Of a DNA stretch of 5,746 nt, positions 1-5,746 are shown in pieces. The translations under genes were made by a program, and so were the position numbers. The notes beneath the pieces were generated by a model, which saw nothing but the letters and a program-made list of their open reading frames with translations, did not search any database and was not told the DNA's origin. Position 1 is the stretch's first letter, and every line of letters starts with the position of its first letter. The stretch is taken from NCBI GenBank assembly GCA_018654125.1, contig JABIME010000286.1, positions 1 to 5,746 on the forward strand, in the 5' to 3' direction. The stretch is from Candidatus Cloacimonadota bacterium (GTDB lineage Bacteria > Cloacimonadota > Cloacimonadia > Cloacimonadales > TCS61).

Positions 1-1
1 A

Positions 2-3000
2 GCAAGAGTAGAGCAACTTGTAAGCAATCCTGAAGAAGTGTCATCTTATCCAGCTTCAAATAATGACCGCGAAGTAACCTATGATTATGTTATTATCACA
101 AGTTCTACTTATGAATCTAATTTTGCAGATTTTGTTGATTTCAAGCTTGGTCAAGGCTATAATGTATTCCTAAAAACAACTAACGACATATATTCTGAAT
201 ATACAGGAACAGACAATGCCGATAAAATTAGAAACTTTATTATTGATGCATATACAACTATGGGAGCAGAATACATCCTTCTGGGTGGAGATACTGCGAT
301 AGTCCCCTATAGAGGATTCTGGGTTAATTCTTATGGAACCGAAGATTATAACATTCCATCAGATCTTTATTTTTCTGGTTTAGACAGAGTAGGAACAGGT
401 ACAGGACCAGATTGGAATACTAACGGTGATAACAAATGGGGTGAACATGTTGAAGCTGATTATTTCAGCGAAGTTTATCTTGGAAGAATCTCAGCTGATA
501 ATTCTACAGAATTAGCAGCTGCCATCAACAAACAAATGATGTATCAAGATAGCCCTGTTATTGCAGATCTAGAAAAAACTTTGATGGTCGGTGAAGAACT
601 TAATAACTCTCCTCAAACTAATGGTGGAGACTATAAAGATGAGATAGTTAATGGTGGCTATTATAATGGATATACAACAGCTGGAATTCCAAATAACTTT
701 GCAATTGATACACTTTACGATAGAGATGGATATTGGAGTGCAAATCAACTTTATGCTAAAATGAATAGTGGAATTAATTTACTTAATCATTTAGGGCACT
801 CAAATGTTGATTATAACATGAAGCTCTATAATTATTCTGTAACTAACAATAACATTACCGTAAACGGTGTAAATCACAACTATTTTATTTTATACAGTCA
901 GGGTTGTTTGCCAGCAGCTTTCGAGCAGAATTGCATTGCAGAAAAATTTACAACAATTGAAAACGGTTGTGTAACATTTGTTGGAAATTCACGTTATGGC
1001 TGGTATGTTCCTGGTGGATCAAATTCTAGTTCTCAATTAATGGATAGAGAATTTTTCGATGCACTATTCGGTGAAGATATTACTCAGGTTGGGCCAATGA
1101 ATGCTGACTCTAAAGAAGATAATGCTGCTCAATGTACTAATGATAACATAAGATGGGTATATTATGAGCTTATACTATTTGGAGATCCATCATTAGATGT
1201 TTGGACTGAAGTTCCAGAAAATATTACAGCCACTTTCCCATCTAGTATTCCAATGGGAACATCAGAGATCGATCTGCAAACCAATGCGCCTTATGCACGT
1301 TTTGGGCTTATCCAAAATGGTGAGATCATTGGGAATGGAGCAGCTGATGAGAGTGGAGATATTACTATTGAGCTTTTTGAAACCGTAGTAACCCCCGAAA
1401 CAATTTCTCTTTCTATCATTGCTCATAATAAAAATAGATTTGATTCTGAAATACTTATTATTTCTAACGAGCCATATGTTGTTTTCGAATCATATAATGT
1501 AAATGACCCATCTGGCAATGGAAATTCAATTCCAGAATTTGAGGAAAGTATTACACTTGATATGTCTCTACAAAATATTGGAACAGTAACAGCTACAGAT
1601 GTTTCTGCAATTCTTTCAACTGAAGACGATTATATCACTATTACTTCAGATACCAATTCTTTTGGTGATCTTACTGCTCAGCAAATTATTTCTATAACCG
1701 ATGCATTTGCTTTGGATATTGCAGACGATGTGCCAGACCAGCATAATGTAATGTTCACACTTGTTTCTTCTAGTGCAGGACAAAGTGATTGGACATCAAG
1801 TTTTGATATGATAGTTAATGCTCCTGAATTATATTCTGATTCATTTATAATAAGCGATGTTGCAGGAAACAATAATAGTATTATAGATCCTGGTGAAGAA
1901 GTAAATGTAATTGTAAACGTAGAAAATATTGGGCATGCAAATTCTCCTATTGCGTTTGCTCATTTAACTTGTGATAATGTTGATGTTGTTATTGAAAATG
2001 ATTTCATTAATGTCGGACAAATTGCTGCTCAAAATAACACAAATGCAGTTTTTGAGATCTCTGCAGATGCAAGTATTCCTATTGGAACAAGCATAACATT
2101 TGAGCTATCTTTAGTTTCAGGTTCTTATAATTATAGCACATCTTTCTCTAAATCTATTGGTATAATTGTTGAAAATTTTGAAAGTGGTGATTTCAGTGCT
2201 CTTCCATGGGAATTTACAGGCAGCTTAGATTGGACAATTTCCGTAGGTGCTTATGAAGGAACATATTGCGCTAAATCAGGCTCCATAGAGAATAACTCTA
2301 CAACAAACATGGTTTTAGAGATAGACGTTTTATCTGATGGAGAAATAAGCTTCTACAGAACAGTATCCTCTGAAGCAAATTATGATTATTTGAGATTCTA
2401 TATTGATGGCAACCAGTTAGACCAATGGAGTGGTGACGAAGGATGGGAAGAAGAAACTTATGCAATTTCTGCAGGTACTCACACTGTTGAATGGAGGTAT
2501 TATAAAGACACTGCAGTTACTGGTGGAACTGACTGCGCACGTATTGATAATATCACTTTCCCACCACTTGAGATAGTTGCTCCTCCTATTGTAAATGTAA
2601 ATCCTACATTAGTTAATAAGGAGATAGGATTGAACCAAGTTAGTACTGAGATCGTTGAACTTTCTAATATCGGTGGAGAGATATTAAATTATACAATTTC
2701 TTTTTCTGATGCACCTGAATGGCTAGAAGCTGATCCGATAAGTGGTAGTTTGAATGCCGGAGAAATGGATGAAATAACATTAAGTTTCGATTCTAACGGA
2801 CTTGAAACTGGGCAATATTCAAGCTCGATGGTTATTGAAAATGGAGTCAGCGGACAAACGGTTGTACCTGTTATTCTTACTGTAAATCCAACTGGTGTAA
2901 ATGAAAATCTTCCTGCTAAAACAGAGCTGACGGGAAATTATCCAAACCCATTTAATCCAATTACAAATATTCAATTCAGCCTGAAAGATGAGTCACAAGT

Positions 3001-3211
3001 ATCTCTTATGATTTACAATGTACGTGGTCAAAAAGTTAAGACTCTTGTTCAGGATGAAATGCAAGCAGGTTATCATTCTGTTATTTGGAATGGAACTGAT
3101 GAAGTAGGGAAAAGTGTTTCTAGTGGAGTTTACTTTTCTAAGTTCGATTCTGATGACAATAATAATAGTGGCAGATACACAAGCGTTAAAAAAGTAATCT
3201 TATTAAAATAA
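2..3211 (+). CDS. Gingipain-like C25 cysteine protease with multidomain tail and C-terminal sorting domain (5' partial)
   Basis: Secreted cysteine endopeptidase, 1069 residues visible. The frame is open to the window edge, so the GTG at 38 is not the true start; signal peptide and most of the propeptide lie upstream. The catalytic domain spans about 83-1207. The LGHS motif places the catalytic His at 797-799, and SQGCLPAAF places the nucleophile Cys at 905-907. A Glu (596-598) and an Asp (629-631) lie 11 residues apart, as do RgpB Glu152 and Asp163. FGDPSLDVWT closes the domain, matching the gingipain FGDPSLLVRT. Then follow an Ig-like domain (about 1208-1440), two CARDB-like domains (1469-2160), a MAM/jelly-roll-like domain (2174-2569), a BACON-like Ig domain (2576-2895) and a FlgD-like sorting tail. 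The first gene of an apparent two-gene operon. The family assignment is firm; the substrate is unknown. The GHS variant and lack of the S1 Met mark it as a different subgroup from the downstream enzyme. Confidence 0.9.
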   Translation, partial: ARVEQLVSNPEEVSSYPASNNDREVTYDYVIITSSTYESNFADFVDFKLGQGYNVFLKTTNDIYSEYTGTDNADKIRNFIIDAYTTMGAEYILLGGDTAIVPYRGFWVNSYGTEDYNIPSDLYFSGLDRVGTGTGPDWNTNGDNKWGEHVEADYFSEVYLGRISADNSTELAAAINKQMMYQDSPVIADLEKTLMVGEELNNSPQTNGGDYKDEIVNGGYYNGYTTAGIPNNFAIDTLYDRDGYWSANQLYAKMNSGINLLNHLGHSNVDYNMKLYNYSVTNNNITVNGVNHNYFILYSQGCLPAAFEQNCIAEKFTTIENGCVTFVGNSRYGWYVPGGSNSSSQLMDREFFDALFGEDITQVGPMNADSKEDNAAQCTNDNIRWVYYELILFGDPSLDVWTEVPENITATFPSSIPMGTSEIDLQTNAPYARFGLIQNGEIIGNGAADESGDITIELFETVVTPETISLSIIAHNKNRFDSEILIISNEPYVVFESYNVNDPSGNGNSIPEFEESITLDMSLQNIGTVTATDVSAILSTEDDYITITSDTNSFGDLTAQQIISITDAFALDIADDVPDQHNVMFTLVSSSAGQSDWTSSFDMIVNAPELYSDSFIISDVAGNNNSIIDPGEEVNVIVNVENIGHANSPIAFAHLTCDNVDVVIENDFINVGQIAAQNNTNAVFEISADASIPIGTSITFELSLVSGSYNYSTSFSKSIGIIVENFESGDFSALPWEFTGSLDWTISVGAYEGTYCAKSGSIENNSTTNMVLEIDVLSDGEISFYRTVSSEANYDYLRFYIDGNQLDQWSGDEGWEEETYAISAGTHTVEWRYYKDTAVTGGTDCARIDNITFPPLEIVAPPIVNVNPTLVNKEIGLNQVSTEIVELSNIGGEILNYTISFSDAPEWLEADPISGSLNAGEMDEITLSFDSNGLETGQYSSSMVIENGVSGQTVVPVILTVNPTGVNENLPAKTELTGNYPNPFNPITNIQFSLKDESQVSLMIYNVRGQKVKTLVQDEMQAGYHSVIWNGTDEVGKSVSSGVYFSKFDSDDNNNSGRYTSVKKVILLK
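1469..2160 (+). repeat. CARDB-like tandem domains, copy in first protease
   Basis: Two consecutive beta-sandwich domains, each beginning with a loop rich in Asp, Asn and Gly that ends in a PEFEE or DPGEE motif (1532-1546 and 1886-1900), followed by an alternating hydrophobic stretch with QNIGT or ENIGH. These are typical of CARDB-type domains that space or anchor extracellular enzymes. The segment is paralogous to 5204-5746 in the second protease: IPEF, DYITIT or SYITIT, TDAF, a PDQ, W-T-S, NAP and DPGE occur in the same order. The relation is at protein level; the DNA has diverged. Confidence 0.75.
2174..2569 (+). other. MAM/jelly-roll-like domain in first protease
   Basis: Runs from NFESGDFSALPW to CARIDNITFP. 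The FESGDF opening, the YDYLRFYIDG core, a central WSGDEGW, AGTHTVEWRYYKD and the closing D-CARIDNITF are typical of concanavalin-like extracellular domains that bind sugars or proteins and sit behind bacterial secreted enzymes. Its ligand cannot be told from sequence. It has no counterpart in the visible part of the second protease. Confidence 0.65.
2576..2895 (+). other. BACON-like Ig domain in first protease
   Basis: About 105 residues from PPIVNVNPTLV to VILTVNPTG. It shows the pattern of an abnormal-spindle/BACON type Ig fold: NVNPTLV opening, LSNIGGEILNYTIS, a WLEADPISGSL strand-turn, and a closing VVPVILTVNP strand. Such domains commonly act as spacers or mucin/glycan-contacting modules next to a sorting tail. 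Named by pattern only. Confidence 0.55.
2898..3208 (+). other. C-terminal secretion/sorting domain (type IX, FlgD-like Ig fold)
   Basis: The last about 100 residues hold NYPNPFNPITNIQFSL (NYPNPFNP at 2936-2959), then VSLMIYNVRGQKVKTLV, AGYHSVIWNGTDEVGKSVSSG, VYFSKF and a lysine-rich VKKVILLK end. This is the standard type A sorting tail of FCB-group exported proteins, which directs passage through the type IX secretion machinery across the outer membrane and is often removed on attachment. That this host has a type IX system is inferred; none of its genes is in the window. Confidence 0.85.
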
Positions 3212-3216
3212 ACCGT

Positions 3217-3221
3217 GGAGG
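3217..3221 (+). promoter_or_regulatory. Ribosome binding site of the second protease gene
   Basis: GGAGG stands five bases before ATG 3227, within the 15-base gap after the upstream stop codon TAA (3209-3211). It is a near-perfect Shine-Dalgarno and decides the start. There is no room for a separate promoter or terminator in the gap, so the gene is probably read from the same transcript as the first protease. Confidence 0.85.
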
Positions 3222-3226
3222 ATATT

Positions 3227-3295
3227 ATGAAAAATAGTAAATTAATAGTTACTATATTGTTTATATTGGTTGTTAGCAGCACATCATTATTCGCT
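3227..3295 (+). other. Sec signal peptide of the second protease
   Basis: The first 23 residues have a short basic head (Lys2 and Lys5), a hydrophobic core of Ile, Leu, Val and Phe, and a small-residue end (SSTSLFA) before ANGYD. There is no lipobox cysteine, so cleavage by signal peptidase I rather than lipoprotein processing is expected. The exact cleavage residue (Ala23 or Ala24) is uncertain. Confidence 0.85.
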
Positions 3296-5746
3296 GCAAA
3301 CGGATATGATGTTAGCTATTCACAACCAATGAGTGATCAGATCAAATTAGATTTTGATCTTGGAAATTATGAAATAGGGCAAACAGTGAAAAATGGTGTT
3401 ACCTATTCTACAATCAATTTTGAAAACAATGTAACAACAAAGAAAAATGGATTTGCAGAACTTCCATTTATTCATGCAACCATTCAGCTTTCAAACACAA
3501 AGAACGTTACTACTGATATTGTTGCAAATAATTATATTGAGTATCAACTAGATCATCCGCTATTACCATCTCGCGGAACTATCTATCGTAATCAAGATCC
3601 ATCTTCAATACCTTATGAGATTGCAGATGAATCTATAACAGATGAATTTTATCCTGGCAATATTGCAGAAGCAATGGAGCCTTTTATTATTCGTGAGGTT
3701 AGAGGTAGTCTAGTGTATGTATATCCTTTCCAATATAATGCACAACAAAACGTTTTGCGAGTATATGAGAATGTTATAGTAACACTTACTGATAACGGTT
3801 CAACTCCTATAAATCCAATTAATAGTGCACCTCAAAGCATAACCAGAGCAATGAATTCACTTTATAAAACTGTTTTTATAAACTTTTCGGAAACAAGATT
3901 CGATAATGAATTAGAAGAATTTGGTTCTATTCTGGTTATTCATACACCTAGAGATGCTGCTGCAATTGGACCTTATATAGACTGGAAACGAGAAAAGGGA
4001 TTCACTGTTTATGTTGAAGAAGTATCAACAGGAACAAATGTTACATCTCTTGTTAGCTCTCAATATTCAAGCCATAATGATATTCTTTATGTACAACTTG
4101 TTGGTGACTGGGCAGATATTTCCGGTACAACAATAGGTGGAACAGCAACTGATCCAACACTGGGTTGTGTTGCCGGTGGTGATGTATATCCAGATCTTAT
4201 TGTTGGAAGATTCTCCGCATCTAACGCTGGACATGTTACCATACAAGTAGATAAAACTATTGGTTATGAAAGGACACCTGAACTTGGTGGAGATTGGTAT
4301 GGAAAAGGACTGGGTATTGGTTCAAGTGAGGGTGCAGGAATAGGTGATGATGGTGAAACAGACACACAGCATATAGATGTAATCAAAGAGAACAAACTTC
4401 TTCCATTTACATATTCAGATGTAGCAGAAGCTTATGGGAACCCATCTATGGCTTTGGTTTCTGGTCCTGTAAATGATGGACTTACAGTTATAAATTATTG
4501 TGGTCATGGTTCAACAACAAGTTGGGTAACATCCGGTTTTAATAATTCTGCAGTTAATAATCTTTCAAACGGAGATAAACTTCCTTTTATTATTTCGGTT
4601 GCTTGTGTGAATGGAAATTTCCAAACAAATGAATGTTTTGCTGAAGCATGGTTAAAAAAATCTGGTGGTGGTGCGGTTGCAATGATCGCATCTACAATTA
4701 ATATGAGTTGGGCTCCACCAATGAAAGGTCAAGATTACATTAATGATCTTCTTGTAGGTGGATATGATTATGCCGCTCATCCTGGACAAAACGGAATAAC
4801 AACAGATGTTCAAAAAACTACATTTGGCGCTGTTTGTTTAAATGGATCTATTTTAATGGTTACAGAAGATTACGGTGGTGGTCTGGATGAAATGCAGCAC
4901 TGGACAATATTTGGTGATGCTTCACTTCAAGTGAGAACAGATACACCAGAACTACTTTCACTTTCCAATACTGCTGTTTTAATGGGTGTAGATTTTTCTA
5001 CAAATATCACAGCTGGCGGATCTCCTGTAGAAAATGCTATTGTAACATTTTCTCAAGATGGTGAATCATTTTCTGGAGTTACAGATATTAATGGTGATGT
5101 AACTATTGTTCATGGCCTTGATGCTGGAACTTGCACAATGGTAGTTACAGGTTTTAACACTGAAACAATTTATGATGATGCTGTTGCAGTAATTCCTCCT
5201 GGCGGACCATATGTATTGTTAAATTCCTTTGAAACATTCGATAATAATAACAACATCCCAGAATTCAATGAAACTATTACTATAGATGTTGAACTTGAAA
5301 ATGTTGGAACAGATGATGCAACCGGTGTTGACATCACTCTAAGCACAGCAAATAGTTATATAACTATTACAGATTCAGATGAGGCAGTTGCTCTTATTGA
5401 AGATGGAGAGATCGTTTCACTTACTGATGCTTTTATTTTTGAAGTTGCAAATAGTATTCCTGATCAAACAAATATTATTTTCACATTAGAAATGGTTGGA
5501 AATGAAGATACATGGACATCAAACTTTAACATCACCTTCAATGCGCCATTGTTTGAAGCAGGGTTTATGACAATAGCCGATTCAGGTGGAGATGGTGTTC
5601 TTGATCCTGGTGAAACCGCAACTCTTTCAATTCCAATTATGAATAGTGGAAATGCAACTTCAGAAGAGATTGTTGCAGAACTTACTTCAAGTTCTTTAGA
5701 TCTGATTACTGTTACTAACAGCACATTTAATGCAGATGGACTAGAT
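3227..5746 (+). CDS. Arginine-gingipain-like C25 cysteine protease precursor (3' partial)
   Basis: Secreted endopeptidase, first 840 residues; the frame runs open through the window end. ATG 3227 is chosen for the GGAGG five bases upstream and the signal peptide that follows (MKNSK, hydrophobic 6-22, probable cleavage after LFA, residue 23). Residues 24 to about 224 resemble a gingipain propeptide. The catalytic domain covers about 225-570. Against RgpB recalled from memory, Glu368, Asp379, His427 (NYCGHGS) and Cys460 (VACVNG) match Glu152, Asp163, His211 and Cys244 with one constant offset of 216. Trp495 and Met499 (SWAPPM) match Trp284 and Met288 after a five-residue deletion. FGDASLQVRT ends the domain. 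An Ig-like domain (about 573-658) and CARDB-like domains (from about 660) follow. Arg-type specificity is inferred from Asp379 and Met499. A sorting tail is expected beyond the window. The residues conserved argue against the PorU sortase branch of C25. Confidence 0.93.
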   Translation, partial: MKNSKLIVTILFILVVSSTSLFAANGYDVSYSQPMSDQIKLDFDLGNYEIGQTVKNGVTYSTINFENNVTTKKNGFAELPFIHATIQLSNTKNVTTDIVANNYIEYQLDHPLLPSRGTIYRNQDPSSIPYEIADESITDEFYPGNIAEAMEPFIIREVRGSLVYVYPFQYNAQQNVLRVYENVIVTLTDNGSTPINPINSAPQSITRAMNSLYKTVFINFSETRFDNELEEFGSILVIHTPRDAAAIGPYIDWKREKGFTVYVEEVSTGTNVTSLVSSQYSSHNDILYVQLVGDWADISGTTIGGTATDPTLGCVAGGDVYPDLIVGRFSASNAGHVTIQVDKTIGYERTPELGGDWYGKGLGIGSSEGAGIGDDGETDTQHIDVIKENKLLPFTYSDVAEAYGNPSMALVSGPVNDGLTVINYCGHGSTTSWVTSGFNNSAVNNLSNGDKLPFIISVACVNGNFQTNECFAEAWLKKSGGGAVAMIASTINMSWAPPMKGQDYINDLLVGGYDYAAHPGQNGITTDVQKTTFGAVCLNGSILMVTEDYGGGLDEMQHWTIFGDASLQVRTDTPELLSLSNTAVLMGVDFSTNITAGGSPVENAIVTFSQDGESFSGVTDINGDVTIVHGLDAGTCTMVVTGFNTETIYDDAVAVIPPGGPYVLLNSFETFDNNNNIPEFNETITIDVELENVGTDDATGVDITLSTANSYITITDSDEAVALIEDGEIVSLTDAFIFEVANSIPDQTNIIFTLEMVGNEDTWTSNFNITFNAPLFEAGFMTIADSGGDGVLDPGETATLSIPIMNSGNATSEEIVAELTSSSLDLITVTNSTFNADGLD
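3296..3898 (+). other. Gingipain-type propeptide with candidate Arg processing site
   Basis: About 200 residues separate the signal peptide from the catalytic domain, close to the roughly 205-residue propeptide known for RgpB. Gingipain propeptides keep the enzyme inactive until cut after Arg. Arg224 (3896-3898), in SETRFDN, falls close to the point where mature RgpB starts, judged by eye from the downstream alignment of GSILVIH with the start of the catalytic fold. Arg207 (SITRAMN) is an alternative. The boundary is inferred, not seen directly. Confidence 0.6.
5204..5746 (+). repeat. CARDB-like tandem domains, copy in second protease (cut by window end)
   Basis: Paralogous to 1469-2160. Shared landmarks in order are PYV, IPEF (5255-5266), ENVGT, SYITIT, TDAF, IPDQ, TWTSNF, NAP and DPGE (5603-5614). 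The loop DSGGDGVLDPGE looks like a calcium-binding Asp/Asn/Gly loop of the kind common in such extracellular domains. The second domain is incomplete because the window ends inside it. Confidence 0.75.

Noticed and set aside
38..40. GTG as the start of the first protease gene
   Set aside because: The same frame is open to position 2 with similar codon use, no ribosome site precedes the GTG, and a signal peptide and propeptide are missing, so the gene begins upstream of the window.
1197..1388. Short + strand open frame of 63 codons
   Set aside because: It lies wholly inside the first protease in another frame, has no ribosome site and no recognisable features.
1678..1872. Short - strand open frame of 64 codons
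   Set aside because: Antisense to the CARDB-like region of the first protease. The protein frame there is clearly real, and this looks like a chance shadow.
3209..3230. Terminator or promoter between the two genes
   Set aside because: Only 15 bases separate the stop and start codons, with no inverted repeat or T-run; the space is taken up by the ribosome site.
5464..5724. - strand open frame of 86 codons
   Set aside because: Antisense to the CARDB-like region of the second protease. It mirrors the - strand frame at 1678-1872, as expected when paralogous coding sequence throws similar shadows.
3227..5746. Second protease as the PorU type IX sortase
   Set aside because: PorU is also a C25 enzyme, but the VACVNG, CFAEA, STIN-SW--PM-GQ and FGDASL motifs here match the gingipain proteases rather than the PorU pattern as recalled.

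Overview
The window is AT-rich DNA, almost wholly coding, carrying two large secreted proteases on the + strand, one behind the other. Both are cut by the window edges: the first lacks its 5' end and the second its 3' end. The FlgD-like C-terminal sorting tail with its NYPNPFNP signature, the gingipain-type (family C25) proteases and the low GC suggest a member of the FCB superphylum, such as Cloacimonadota or a relative. That placement is inferred from protein style, not from a marker gene.

Positions 2-3211 hold the C-terminal 1069 residues of a multidomain C25 protease: caspase-like catalytic domain, Ig-like domain, two CARDB-like beta-sandwiches, a MAM/jelly-roll-like domain, a BACON-like Ig domain and a sorting tail. 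A 15-base gap with a strong Shine-Dalgarno (GGAGG) follows. From position 3227 to the window end runs a second C25 protease, 840 residues visible: signal peptide, about 200-residue propeptide, catalytic domain very close to the arginine gingipains, Ig-like domain, and the same pair of CARDB-like domains as in the first protein.

The close spacing and shared strand indicate one operon. The two enzymes share an accessory tail, but their active sites differ. The second keeps every Rgp landmark recalled (Glu, Asp, His, Cys, Trp and Met at equivalent places). The first has GHS and GCLP variants and lacks the Met. The likely role is extracellular or surface protein digestion by a fermentative or scavenging bacterium, with export by Sec and then a type IX-like route. 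The basic-residue specificity of the second enzyme raises the possibility that it matures itself and its partner. No RNA gene, mobile element, CRISPR array or terminator was seen.
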